From contig JASGGY010000003.1 in the NCBI GenBank assembly GCA_047602575.1, positions 992,001 through 1,056,000 on the forward strand: a DNA stretch of 64,000 bases. Direction: 5' to 3'. Shown here piece after piece: positions 25,515 to 36,600 of this stretch. The notes beneath the pieces were generated by a model. It was given only the letters and a program-made list of their open reading frames with translations, was not told the DNA's origin and made no database searches. The first letter of the stretch is position 1, and each line of letters begins with the position of its first letter. Both the position numbers and the translations under genes were made by a program. Source of the stretch: UBA1366 sp047602575. Its GTDB lineage: Bacteria; Bacillota; Clostridia; Oscillospirales; Ruminococcaceae.

Positions 25515-26345
25515 TCACAGCCGGTTGGCTTTGTCTTTCATTTCCTGGGCGGTCGGGTTGCTGTAGATCAGCGTGGTCTGCACATTGCTGTGTCCGGCTT
25601 GGTTCGCTACCTCGTGGATGGAATACCCGTTTTCCAGAGCGTTGGAGCAAAAATAGTGACGCAGTGTTTTGGGCGTAATCACATCCGAGTATCGGTTAAA
25701 AATCTGATTGATGCGGGACGGACTCATCTTTTTATTCTGACGGCTTATAAATAGGTAGGGACTATCCGACCGGTGTTCTTTTAGGTATTCCCGGATGGCA
25801 AATACGATTTTATCGTTGATATATACCACGCGGTGCTTATTGCCTTTACCTACAATATAGATTTCCTTTGATACCAGATCCACCTGATCCAGCTTCAGTG
25901 CAGCACATTCGCTGCGCCGGATTCCGGCATACGCATACAGGGTGACAATAGCGTAATCCCTTTTGTTTCCGCTTTCCAGAAGCCTCTGACGGAATGCTTC
26001 CACATCCTTTTTGCCTACCGTACAGGGACTTGCATACCGGATCTGGATTTTCATAAAGTCACTGTTATGGACCACGGAGTCCGTCTGCCGGCCGGTGCCG
26101 ATCAGATACTCATTTAGGCTTTTTAAGGATGCAATGTGGTTGTTTACGGTTTTCGGATCGTAATCCCTGACATTGCGCATATATGAAATGTACTCAAGGA
26201 TATTTGCACGGTACAGAAGGGAAGGCTCCTCCCCGAAGCTACTGCGGCACCAGGTTATGTACAGACGGATGTTCCGGCTGTATGCGATGACTGTATTTTC
26301 TGATTTGCCGAGCTGACGCAGATATTCCGAGAATTCTTCTAACAT
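25515..26345 (-). CDS. Tyrosine recombinase (XerC/D-like)
   Basis: 276 residues. N-terminal SAM-like DNA-binding domain (about 1-90), then catalytic domain with Arg in YAGIRRSE (about 142), Lys in VGKGNKHR (about 167), Arg in PKTLRHYF (about 230; the usual His three residues before is Lys), His in AGHSNVQT (about 252) and Tyr in LIYSN (about 262). ATG 26345 has AAGGAGG upstream. It is followed 8 bases later by the sortase gene. An inverted repeat lies 100-160 bases upstream. Confidence 0.9.
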   Translation of the reverse strand: MLEEFSEYLRQLGKSENTVIAYSRNIRLYITWCRSSFGEEPSLLYRANILEYISYMRNVRDYDPKTVNNHIASLKSLNEYLIGTGRQTDSVVHNSDFMKIQIRYASPCTVGKKDVEAFRQRLLESGNKRDYAIVTLYAYAGIRRSECAALKLDQVDLVSKEIYIVGKGNKHRVVYINDKIVFAIREYLKEHRSDSPYLFISRQNKKMSPSRINQIFNRYSDVITPKTLRHYFCSNALENGYSIHEVANQAGHSNVQTTLIYSNPTAQEMKDKANRL

Positions 26346-26822
26346 AATAAATCCTCCTTATTGTCGCTGTTATTCTGATTACACGATAGAGAGCCGAAGA
26401 AAGCAACAAAATTATTATGTATAACTCAGATTCGGGAGGTTTTATGATAATTGTGTTTAACTCAGGCGTGCTGCACAGATGATTTAACTACTTCAGTTAA
26501 ACACAATTGTTCTTATGTTCAGCTCATTGTTTTTCTTAAAATTCGGTATAGACCGGAAATGGAATGACTCTGGGTAAAAGAAATTTTGTGAAACCACTTG
26601 ATATTGTTCGGAAGATTAAATATAATTATAAGGACGAACCATCATGCTAAAGGTGGAATCTGCGATCAATGATGCGTAATGATAATGCTCTGGCGGCAAT
26701 GGCGGTAATTCTGGCGGTAATCTTGATGGCAATTGTGGATAAAGAATCCATGTCTCAACCAAGTCTCAACTAACAGTGGAATAGCCATACTGAAATAATA
26801 TGAATAGAAATGAGAGATGTAA
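26346..26822. repeat. Region upstream of the recombinase with inverted and direct repeats
   Basis: 477 bases between two divergent genes. AATTGTGTTTAACT (26449-26462) and its exact complement (26495-26508) form 14-bp inverted arms. Inside and beside them TTTAACT-like words recur (TATAACTCAG at 26420, TTTAACTCAG at 26456, TTTAACTACTTCAGTTAAA at 26483-26501). This could be the recombinase's binding region or an operator. One small frame (26669-26773) lies further right; nothing else was seen. Confidence 0.5.
26669..26773 (+). CDS. Possible 34-residue membrane peptide
   Basis: Frame MMRNDNALAAMAVILAVILM and beyond, encoding one hydrophobic span and a polar end. The DNA is a series of GGCGG/GGTAAT repeats. 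The ribosome site (AAAGGTGG, 26649-26656) is rather far upstream. It could be real or chance; it lies 50 bases before the XRE gene. Confidence 0.25.
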   Translation: MMRNDNALAAMAVILAVILMAIVDKESMSQPSLN

Positions 26823-27431
26823 ATGCCGAGGCAGTTTAAGTTGGCAAGGCAGATCAATAAATTTATAATGACCGAAGCTGCTGAAAGGCTTGGTGTTTCC
26901 CAGCCGACACTCAGCGCATGGGAGGGCGAGCGAAAATCTCCCTCAATAGATAAACTGGAAAGCATGGCTGATATCTATCATGTGACGACTGATTTTCTCC
27001 TGGGACGCAGTACACAGGAGCAGCCGCCTATGGATAAAACCATACCGGTATCACAGAAGGCCGTGAATACCATGCACGGGAAGCCTGTATGGTCCCCGAA
27101 GTTCGGCTGGGCACTTGTCAATGCTGCAAACGGAGTTCTGGTGCTGCCGGATTCGACCGTTGTACCGATTTCTGATTCCGGTCCGCTTTATACGCTTCCG
27201 CCCTCTTTTACCGTAGGTTATTGTGAGTATGGAGAGCCGCTATCTTTATCTGAAATTCGCAGTATGAAAAGGATCTGGATTCAGCCAATCTCGCGTGATT
27301 CTGATTCAAATGAGGAACACAAAGGCTGGTACCGGATTTGTGAACGGTATGCGGAAAACGAGCTTGGATACCGTTTCTACTTTGACACATATGCAGCCAA
27401 ATGGCTGGCTTTTGAAAATGAACTTGAATAA
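26823..27431 (+). CDS. XRE-family regulator with a C-terminal sensor-like domain
   Basis: 202 residues. Helix-turn-helix at about 5-60 (MTEAAERLGVSQPTLSAWEG, then SPSIDKLESMADIYHVTTDFLLG), a typical XRE domain. The remaining 140 residues are not recognised (GKPVWSPKFGWALVNAANG; RIWIQPISRDSDSNEE). The gene faces away from the recombinase. It ends in a strong terminator. Confidence 0.82.
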   Translation: MPRQFKLARQINKFIMTEAAERLGVSQPTLSAWEGERKSPSIDKLESMADIYHVTTDFLLGRSTQEQPPMDKTIPVSQKAVNTMHGKPVWSPKFGWALVNAANGVLVLPDSTVVPISDSGPLYTLPPSFTVGYCEYGEPLSLSEIRSMKRIWIQPISRDSDSNEEHKGWYRICERYAENELGYRFYFDTYAAKWLAFENELE

Positions 27432-27442
27432 TTAAAAAAGAT

Positions 27443-27472
27443 CGGCTGCTCATTCATTGAGCAGCCGTTTTT
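27443..27472 (+). terminator. Rho-independent terminator of the XRE gene
   Basis: Perfect arms CGGCTGCTCA (27443-27452) and TGAGCAGCCG (27458-27467) followed by TTTTTG. Confidence 0.85.
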
Positions 27473-27513
27473 GTATGCCTTATTGAAGAATCAGATGTCA
27501 TTCAAATGGATTA

Positions 27514-28200
27514 TCAATTATGATAGTTCATGAAAGCGTCTTTGAAAGCGGACAGCCTCCTCTTGCTGATAAATGCTTTTTCGCCGTTATAAAATAGTAT
27601 AGAATCATTATTATAACATTGAATATGTCTGTAGCCAACGATAAATGATTTGTGGCACCTGTAAAATAAGTAGTTCGGCAGAAGCTTTTCTATTTCGGAA
27701 AGAGTTTGTGCGGATTTAATTGTATAATAGGCAAGGTGAATAATGGCATACTCGTCGGCATTCTGCACATAGATAATGTCTAACACATCTATCCTATAAA
27801 TAGATCTTCCGGATTTTATTAAGATAAGATTGCTCTCAGGTCTTTCGATATAAGCATCAAGTGCTTTAAAGAGCTTTCCTTTATCCACTGGTTTGGGCAG
27901 AAAACGGAAAGCGTCTACATCAAAGGTATCAAAAACGATTTCTGTAAAGCTCGTTGTAAAGATAATTGCAGCTGTACTGCCATTTTTTCGGAGTTGGCGC
28001 GCAGTCTCAAGACCATCCGGTCCGTTCATGTGAAAGCCCATAAAAATAATATTGAATTGCTCTTTCTGCATCAGAAGCTCTTTCCCTGATTCAAAGTGAA
28101 CACATTCTGCTTCTATATCCTTGCTTTGGAAATAATTCAATAAGTCCTCCTGAAGCTCGTCACGAAATATCTTTGAATCGTTACATATTGCTAATCTCAT
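27514..28200 (-). CDS. LytTR regulator with a non-phosphorylatable receiver
   Basis: 228 residues, closely related to the regulators at 2402-3103 and 29764-30465. In the receiver the phospho-acceptor Asp of FMDF is replaced by Gly (FMGFHMNG, codon GGC), and the acidic pair DDE is NDS (AICNDSK). The Lys-Pro motif FRFLPKP and the LytTR domain (YRCHKSFI) are intact. It therefore cannot receive phosphate in the usual way, though DNA binding should persist. It is the last gene of a set with the AgrC-like kinase. It may act as a constitutive or antagonistic partner. Confidence 0.88.
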   Translation of the reverse strand: MRLAICNDSKIFRDELQEDLLNYFQSKDIEAECVHFESGKELLMQKEQFNIIFMGFHMNGPDGLETARQLRKNGSTAAIIFTTSFTEIVFDTFDVDAFRFLPKPVDKGKLFKALDAYIERPESNLILIKSGRSIYRIDVLDIIYVQNADEYAIIHLAYYTIKSAQTLSEIEKLLPNYLFYRCHKSFIVGYRHIQCYNNDSILFYNGEKAFISKRRLSAFKDAFMNYHN

Positions 28201-28239
28201 AATTTCCCCCTTTACTTTCCATTATTATTTCATGGATAT

Positions 28240-28268
28240 ATTCTAACATATTTCCACCATAAATGCAA
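28240..28268 (-). promoter_or_regulatory. Promoter of the degenerate LytTR regulator
   Basis: Minus strand: -35 TTGCAT (28268-28263), 17-base spacer, -10 TAGAAT (28245-28240), with the same GAAATATGTTAGAAT core as at 2333-2361. The paired repeats seen next to the other two regulators are not recognisable here. Confidence 0.6.
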
Positions 28269-28361
28269 TAAAAATTACAATTTATTGAGTGTCCGACTTT
28301 TTATACCACCTGTGCAGGCTGTCGGATCATATAAGGAAGCGAGAATGTTTAATCAATTATA

Positions 28362-29702
28362 TCAAACGCTGGCGATGCTTTGGTTGATCATTTTTAGCGT
28401 TACCATAAGCTGAAATTCTGAATCTGAATAAGATACTTTTACTTTACCATGGTTTTTCTGTGCTGTCTGTTCGATGCTCAAAAGCCCAAGCCCATGACTG
28501 CGACTGTTCTCCTTGGAGGTCTGTATACTGCCGTTTAAGGTTTTCAAAGGTTCAAATACCGGGTTGGTAATCTTTATCGTTACAAATTCACTGCTTGTCT
28601 GTCCGGATATTCGGATTGTCTTTTTACCTGAAGAAGGATCCTTTCTGCATGCCTCAACCGCATTATTCAGCGCATTGGAAAGGATCACGCATAAATCGGT
28701 TTCAGGGATATCTGCAGGAATTGAACCTGCAAACTTGATTTCAGCACCGCATTTTTCAGCATCATGCACTTTTTCATTCAGAATGGCGTCCGCTATGTAA
28801 TTCCCTGTTTCTATTCTTTTGATGCCGGAGGAATGCATGGAGGAAAGCTTCCGTAGATACTCCACGGCTTCCTCCGTTTTCTGATCCTGGAGCATTGTAG
28901 TGAGGCATAGCATATGTCCCTCATAATCATGTCTGAACCGCCTCATATCACGGTCAGCCGCATCCAGCTTTAAATAATAGGAAAGCTGATTCTTCAACTG
29001 CTGCTCCAGCAGCTCAGCCGTTTTCTGAAAGTACATTTTTGAAGCGGTGTTGGTAATCAGGATCAGGGTAATTAGCAGCATGATCCCCGATAGTATGGCA
29101 AATATGGATTCCGTCGCAGAAGCTTTCCTTGCCATGTCATCAACCTTTATATTGGAAAGGTCAGAAATACATTCCATACAAAAAATAAAAAGCAGAATCA
29201 AGATATACAGATATTTCGGAATGAAATGAAGAAATCCAGTGAAACGTCGGAAGCTCTCATTTCCCGAAACACGCATCAATACAAGGAAAGCTGAAAGATT
29301 GACAATACAACCGATTATCGTCGGTAAATATTGATTTTGTCCTGTGTTAAATATATGATTCGATAAGTTCAGGGAAATCTGCGATATTGCCGCCAGCAAA
29401 GATAGCAGGAAACAAGTGATGTAAAGGTGGGAAAGCCGGAAACGCCGGAATATAAATGAAGGCAGAAGTATAACCGTTGAATAAAAAATAAGGATTCCAA
29501 TTATCTTGAAAAAACTCCCCAGCGAATCATTTAGAGTATATGCAACGGCAGTTAAGGATGCGGCCAATGCAGTAATCGTCATGTTCAGCGGTGCAAAGAC
29601 CTTTGAAGGATCATGTGTATACTGTTTGATTGCTGCGAAAACACAGCAGTATACCAGAAAATCTGCGATAAAATGAAGAATTATATTGATGATGGTTGTC
29701 AT
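28362..29702 (-). CDS. AgrC-like sensor histidine kinase (GHKL family)
   Basis: 446 residues with six hydrophobic segments in the first 210 residues, then a dimerisation region with the likely phospho-accepting His in RHDYEGHML (about 260) and a GHKL ATPase domain (NALNNAVEACRK, about 342; GLGLLSIEQ G box). This is the AgrC/ComD type that senses peptides. No agrB/agrD-like genes were seen, so the signal is unknown. It is flanked on both sides by LytTR regulators transcribed in the same direction. Confidence 0.9.
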   Translation of the reverse strand: MTTIINIILHFIADFLVYCCVFAAIKQYTHDPSKVFAPLNMTITALAASLTAVAYTLNDSLGSFFKIIGILIFYSTVILLPSFIFRRFRLSHLYITCFLLSLLAAISQISLNLSNHIFNTGQNQYLPTIIGCIVNLSAFLVLMRVSGNESFRRFTGFLHFIPKYLYILILLFIFCMECISDLSNIKVDDMARKASATESIFAILSGIMLLITLILITNTASKMYFQKTAELLEQQLKNQLSYYLKLDAADRDMRRFRHDYEGHMLCLTTMLQDQKTEEAVEYLRKLSSMHSSGIKRIETGNYIADAILNEKVHDAEKCGAEIKFAGSIPADIPETDLCVILSNALNNAVEACRKDPSSGKKTIRISGQTSSEFVTIKITNPVFEPLKTLNGSIQTSKENSRSHGLGLLSIEQTAQKNHGKVKVSYSDSEFQLMVTLKMINQSIASV

Positions 29703-29763
29703 ACTCTGTTATCACCGTCTTTCCCGAAAAAGCTGTCCTACTTCTGTTTTAAATATCAATTGG

Positions 29764-30465
29764 TTAATCAATCGATTGTGAAAGGATATAGTCCATAAAA
29801 GCGTCCTTGAAAGCAGAAAGCTTCATTCTGCTGATGGATGCTTTTTCTCCGTTATAAAATAGTATGAATTTATCATCATAATGCTTAATGTGTCTCAGAC
29901 CTGCAATATATGATTTATGACACCTATAAAACGAATGATTGGGCAGAAGCCTTTCTAAGGCGGAAAGAGGCTGTGCATAATGGATAACCCCATCCATCGT
30001 GCGGATCAGTGAAGCGTAGTCAACTCCCTCCGCATAGATAATGTCGTTTATATATACTTTATGGACGCGCTTTACCGTTTTGAGCAGAACAAAATCATTT
30101 TCAGTGCTTTTGATATAAGCATCCAGTGCTTTAAAAAGCTTTTCCTGATCCACCGGTTTGGGCAGAAAACGGAATGCGTTTACCTCAAAGGTATCAAAAA
30201 CGATTCCGGGAAAGTTTGTGGTAAAAATGACTGCGGCTTTGCTGCCGTTTTTCCGGAGCCGGCGTGCGGTTTCCAGACCATCCAGTCCATTCATCTGAAA
30301 ATCCATAAAAACAATATCAAATTGTTCTTCCTGCGCAAGAAGCGCTTCTCCGGAGTCAAAATGATCGCATTCAATTTCGATGCCTTTGCATTCGGAGTAA
30401 TTCAACAAATCTTCCTGAAGTTTATCACGGAATATTTTTTCATCGTCACAAATGGCAAGTTTCAT
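29764..30465 (-). CDS. LytTR-family response regulator (AgrA-like)
   Basis: 233 residues from ATG 30465 (site AGGAGGA); an upstream ATG 30507 has no ribosome site. The receiver has AICDDEK and the phospho-acceptor Asp in VFMDFQMNG (about 56); LytTR domain with YRCHKSYI. It is near-identical in long stretches to the 2402-3103 regulator. It is divergent from the 3078-residue surface protein, and the two share the operator at 30542-30574. Likely activated by the kinase at 28362-29702. Confidence 0.93.
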   Translation of the reverse strand: MKLAICDDEKIFRDKLQEDLLNYSECKGIEIECDHFDSGEALLAQEEQFDIVFMDFQMNGLDGLETARRLRKNGSKAAVIFTTNFPGIVFDTFEVNAFRFLPKPVDQEKLFKALDAYIKSTENDFVLLKTVKRVHKVYINDIIYAEGVDYASLIRTMDGVIHYAQPLSALERLLPNHSFYRCHKSYIAGLRHIKHYDDKFILFYNGEKASISRMKLSAFKDAFMDYILSQSID

Positions 30466-30528
30466 AATCGTCCTCCTTATATTGTCATTGTATAAGCTGT
30501 AATTCATTTTAACATATTTCTACATAAA

Positions 30529-30611
30529 AAGCAACAAAAATTACTGTTCCCTGTCAAAATGCTACAGTTCCCTGTTTTGGTATTGATTTTTCCAATTATG
30601 TCCCCTATAAT
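30529..30611. promoter_or_regulatory. Shared divergent LytTR control region
   Basis: Minus-strand promoter: -35 TTGCTT at 30534-30529. Operator: TACTGTTCCCTG (30542-30553) and TACAGTTCCCTG (30563-30574), period 21 bp. Plus-strand promoter: -35 TTGATT (30583-30588), 17-base spacer, -10 TATAAT (30606-30611). Distances from operator to the two -35 boxes are 7 and 8 bases. It is a mirror copy of the region at 2256-2361. Confidence 0.75.
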
Positions 30612-30654
30612 AAAGCAGCGAATCGCAATTTATTTTATTATAGGAGGAAATTAA

Positions 30655-33600
30655 ATGAAGGTGAAAAAATGGATGGTGCAATTTTTATGTGTCGCTGTTG
30701 TCATAGCGATGCTGCCGATTGATGTGTTCGGCTTAATTGCATCAAGTATACTAGACACAACTGTACAGGAGGAACCTGCTGCTGTTGTCGAAACTGCGGC
30801 ATTGTCTGTAGAATATGATGATCCGGTGCTTATGTGTTCGGATACATCAACAAATTCTGCCGTATTACAGTGGAATGATATTTTTGAGGATACAACCGGA
30901 TCATATGACCTGTATCAGAACGGCACATTAATTGCTGCGGGTATCACCGACTGCACCTATACAGTCAGCGGACTTACTCCTGCTACTTTATATGTGTTTA
31001 AAGTTTCAGCAAAGGAAGCATCCAGTAATACGGTTGGAACCAGTGAGGAGCTGTCCGTTTACACAGATTTGTCGATCAGTTCTGATACGGCATTTTTTGA
31101 GGAAACAACGGTTGGGGATCTGTATGTCAGCAGTAAAACCTTGAACCTGAACGGTCAAACTGTTCATGTGAAGGGAAATGTCATTTTAAGCGGCGGCACG
31201 CTTTTTGTCAATGAAGGCAAGCTGTATGTTGATGGAGATTTCAGATGCCAGAAAGAAACCATCAGTAAAAATGTAAAAAGCTATTCTTATGGATCAGGAT
31301 ATTTGAAAATGGTCAGCGATGAGGATTATGTTTGTGTAAACGGAAACTATATTGCAAATTCGTATTATTCTCAAAGTGGATATATGACCAACGGAGTTTT
31401 AGAGGTTAAAAGAGATTTCACACAAAAAACACAGAGCTCCGGCGAGAACTTCTATGCTACCGATAATCACAAGGTGATTCTCAGCGGTGACAAAAAGCAA
31501 ACAGTAAGCTTTGACAGCATTTCATCCAAGTTTGCTGTATTGGAATTGAAAAATTACACGGCGGACGGCGTGTATGTTGCGTCATATTTTAATATTGACA
31601 GCATGATAGACAACGGATGCAAGATTACATTTAATAGCGGCATTCCCGGCTGGACACTGAATCAAGACGAAACTTATGCAGGCGATTTAAATCTTGCAAC
31701 TGGCACGCTCGATCTGAACGGGCACAAGCTGACCGTAAACGGAAACCTGACGCAGTCCGGCGGAACAGTCAACATTAACGGCGGAGAACTTGTAGTAACC
31801 GGCGATTACAAAATCCAGACCTTGTCGGGCGGCGTATGCGCCGGCATCCTGAACATGACCAATGCAGCCGATCAGGTGACCATCGGCGGCGCGTTCTATA
31901 CACGTTCCAATGTAGATCATTCTAACTATCTGACTGCCGGAACAATGACAGTCGGCGGTGATGTGTATGTTTACAGCAACGCGACCACATGCTTTAAAAC
32001 ATCCGGAAAACATAAGGTAGTTCTAAACGGAACGGTGAAGCAGACTCTTAATTTTGCGAATAGTTCCAGTGAGAGCAATTCCCGGTTTAACATTCTTGAA
32101 ATTACGAACACCTCCGCAGATGGTGTTGTGTTCAGCAGCGGCGTATGGGTGCAGAAGCAGCTTACTGACACGAATTCAATACTGATAAACAGCCGAAATC
32201 TTTATCTTGGCGGGTCGGCAGTTCTGACAGACGGCAGATGGAGCCATGACCTAAGAGTCAACAGCAATATTACGCTGAGCAGTGATTGGGACATCAAGGG
32301 TTCTTTGTATCTGGACGGCGGTGTGTTTGATCTAAAGGGCAAGACATTGAATGTCGGTTACAATCTAATTCTATACAGCGGAACATTGTATGTGGATTCC
32401 GGTAAAGTCAATATCAACGGAGATTTCAGGCAACAAAAAGAAACCGTATCAAGTACCGGCGTAAAAAGCTATTCGCAGGGTTCAAGCGGTTACTTGAAGA
32501 TGGTAAACGCAAATGATTATGTTCTTGTGGACGGAAGCTTTTATGCAGTATCGTATATAAATACCACAACCTATCTGACAAATGGAATTCTTGAAATCAA
32601 AGGAGATTTCACACAGATCACAAATGATAGTTCTAGTAACTACAGTAATAACTTTTATGCTACCGGCAGTCATAAAGTAATTCTGAGTGGTGACAGGAAG
32701 CAGACTGTGAACTTTGACAGTACTAATTCAAAATTCGCAACCCTCGAAATTCAAAACACATCGAGTGACGGCATTGTTGTCTCCTCGTATCTTACAGCGG
32801 ATTCGGTTGTAACAAACAATCATAAAGTATCTTTTGCTGACGGAAGTGTGTTTGGCTGGACGCTGAATCAGGATGCAATAATCAACGGCAACCTAACAAT
32901 CGGCTACGGTACTCTTGACCTTAACGGACACAAGCTTACCATCAACGGAAGTCTGACACAGTCCGGCGGAACGATAAATATCAATGGCGGAGAGCTTGCT
33001 GTCACCGATGACTACAAAATCCAGACATCGGCGGGCAGCGTATGCGCTGGTATCCTGAACATGACCAATGCAGCTGATCAGGTGAGCATCGGCGGCGCGT
33101 TCTATACCCGTTCCAATGTGGATCATACCAGTTATATGACTGCCGGAACCATGACGATCGGCGGGGATATGTATGTATATAGCAACGCGACCACATGCTT
33201 TAAAACATCCGGAACACATAAAGTGATACTGAACGGAACGGTGAAGCAGACTGTTAATTTTGCGAATAGCACCAGTGAGAGCAATTCCCGGTTCAATATT
33301 CTTGAAATCACGAACACCTCCACAAATGGTGTTGTGTTCAGCAGTGGTGTATGGGTGCAGAAGCAGCTTACCGATACGGATTCCATACTGACAAACAGCA
33401 GCAATATCTATCTCGGCGGTTCAGCGGTTCTGACAGACGGCAGATGGAGCCATGACCTAAGAATTAATAGCAACGTAACACTGAGCAGTGATTGGGACAT
33501 CAAGGGTTCCTTGTATCTGGACGGCGGTGTGTTTGATCTTAAGGGGAAAACACTACATATTGGCGAAAACCTTATCCTTAACAGTGGAACATTGTATGTA

Positions 33601-36600
33601 GATTCCGGCAAGGTCATGGTAAGTGGAGATTTCAGACAACAGAAGGAAACTATATCAAGCGCCGGGGTCAAGAGCTATTCACAGGGTTCAAGCGGTTACT
33701 TGAAAATGGTGAATGCAGACGATTATGTGCTTGTATACGGAAGCTTTTATGCGGTACCATATATCAATACCACAACCTATCTGACAAATGGAATCCTTGA
33801 GATCAAAGGAGATTTTACGCAGATAACAAGTAAATCAAGCAATATATATAGCAACAACTTTTATGCAACAGGAAACCACAAAGTAATTCTGAGCGGCGAC
33901 AAGATACAGGCTGTGAACTTTGACAGCCCGAATTCAAAGTTTGCAACACTTGAGATCAATAACAACTCCGGTGACGGTGTTGTTATCTCATCGTACCTAA
34001 CAGCAGATTCTGTTATTACAAACAACAATAAAGTATCTTTTACCGACGGAAGCATGTTCGGCTGGACACTGAATCAAGATGAAACATATTCAGGCGATTT
34101 GAATCTTGCGGCAGGTACGCTCAATTTAAATGGACACAAGCTTACCATCAACGGAAGTCTGACACAGTCCGGCGGAACGATAAATATCAATGGCGGAGAG
34201 CTTTCTGTCACCGGCGATTATAAAATCCAGACCTTGTCGGGCGGCGTATGCGGTGGCATCCTGAACATGACCAATACAGCCGATCAGGTAAGTATCGGCG
34301 GCGCATTCTATACCCGTTCCAATGTGGATCATTCTAACTATCTGACTGCCGGAACAATGACAGTCAGTGGAGATCTGTATGTATACAGCAACGCGACCAC
34401 ATGCTTTAAAACATCCGGAACACATAAAGTGATACTGAACGGAACGGTGAAGCAGACTGTTAATTTTGCGAATAGCACCAGTGAGAGCAATTCCCGGTTC
34501 AATATTCTTGAAATCACGAACACCTCCACAAATGGTGTTGTGTTCAGCAGTGGTGTATGGGTGCAGAAGCAGCTTACCGACACGGATTCAATACTGACAA
34601 ACAGCAGTAATATCTATCTCGGCGGTTCAGCAATTTTAACGGATGGCAAGTGGAGCCATGATCTGAGAATCAACAGCAATATGACGTTGAGCAGCGACTG
34701 GGAAATCGGAGGGTCGCTGTATATTAACGGGGGTACGTTTGATCTGAAAGGAAAAACACTGCATATTGGCGAAAACCTTATCCTTTACAGTGGAACATTG
34801 TACGTGGATTCCGGTAAAATCAATATCAGCGGAGACTTCAGACAACAGAAGGAAACTATATCAAGCGCCGGGGTCAAGAGCTATTCACAGGGTTCAAGCG
34901 GTTACTTGAAAATGGTGAATGCAGACGATTATGTGCTTGTAAACGGAAGCTTTGTCGCAAACGGAATCAGCAGTTCAAGCAACAATCTGACCAATGGCAT
35001 ATTGGAAGTATACGGGGATTTCTCGCAAATCACATATACAACATCTTCCAATACATACAGTAATAACTTCTATGCTACTGGCAGTCATAAAGTGATTTTG
35101 AGTGGTGATAAAAAGCAAACTTTAAGTTTTGACAGTTCGAATTCAAAGTTTGCAACCATCGAAATTCAGAACACATCGGGTGACGGCATTGTTATTTCTT
35201 TATATCTCACAGCAGATTCTGTTGTTACAAACAACAATAAAGTATCTTTTATTGACGGAAGTATGTTCGGTTGGACATTGAATCAAGACGAAACTTATGC
35301 AGGTGATTTGAATCTTGCAGCAGGCACGCTCGATCTGAACGGACACAAGCTGACTGTAAACGGAAACCTGAAACAGTCCGGCGGAATGGTAAACATCAAC
35401 AGCGGAGCGCTTACAGTAACTGGCGACTACAAAATTCAGACATCGGCGGACGGCGTATGCGCTGGTATCCTGAACATGACCAATGCAGCTGATCAGGTAA
35501 GCATCGGCGGTGCATTCTATACCCGTTCTAATGTGGATCATTCTAACTACCTGACTGCCGGAACAATGACAGTCGGCGGGGACTTCTATGTTTACAATAA
35601 TTCAAGCTATTGCTTTAAAACATCCGGAACGCAAAAAGTAATTCTAAACGGAACGGTAAAGCAGACTGTTAATTTTGCGAATAACACCAGTGAGAGCAAT
35701 TCCCGGTTCAATATTCTTGAAATTATGAACACCTCGGCAGACGGTGTTGTGTTCAGCAGCGGCGTATGGGTACAGAAGCAGCTTACCGATACAGATTCCG
35801 TGCTGACAAACAGCAGTAATATTTATCTCGGCGGTTCGGCGGTTCTGACGGACGGCAAGTGGAGTCATGACCTTAGAATTAACAGCAATATGACGCTGAG
35901 CAGTGATTGGGAAATCGGCGGGTCGCTATATTTGAGCGGCGGTACTTTTAATATAAACGGCAGGAAGCTGACAGCGGCGGGAAACATCGTGCTGGGGTCA
36001 GGTACATTGTATATTAACGGTGGACAGCTCTATGTGGGACAGGATCTGCGGATTCAATCCGGCACACTCGGAAATGACGGAGCAATCGGTTACACCTATT
36101 CATCCGGTTATTTAAAAATGGTGAGTGTAAAGGACTATATCAGAGTTTCACGCAACTTTATTACGCAGGCTTCTAACTCACACAGCGGATATCTGACAAA
36201 CGGTATTCTTGAGGTAAAAGGCAAATTCACACAGATAACGTATAACAGCCCATTGAATTTCTTTGCATCCGGAAATCATAAAGTGATTCTTAACGGAACA
36301 AAGCTGCAGAAAGTCACATTTGACAGTACAACATCCCAGTTTAACATTCTTGAAATCAATAAATCTCTGGCAAGCGGCTATGACTTCAGCAGACAGCCGC
36401 TATGGAATACACTGGAGGAAAAGCAGTCTGACTATACAGCACCGGCTGCTGTTGCTGACCTTAGCACCAATGGATGCACATCCACAAAAATTACATTATC
36501 GTGGACGGAAAGCACGGATGATGCCGGTGTGGAAGGCTACGATATATACCGTAACGGAATCAGAGTCGGCAGCACTGGGACATACACCTACACGGATACC

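Noticed and set aside
26449..26508. Inverted repeat as an invertible promoter
   Set aside because: The arms are only 32 bases apart, too short for a typical invertible segment; a binding region is more likely.
28360..30465. A complete agr quorum-sensing locus
   Set aside because: Kinase and regulators are present, but no agrB-like membrane protease or agrD-like peptide gene was found between or beside them.
31687..35868. Several minus-strand frames of 60-113 codons inside the giant protein gene
   Set aside because: They recur at the same place in each repeat, have no ribosome sites, and are shadows of the plus-strand gene.
31207..36380. Repeats that might be read as a CRISPR or satellite array
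   Set aside because: The unit is 1206 bp, stays in frame and encodes a protein repeat; there are no short repeats with unique spacers.
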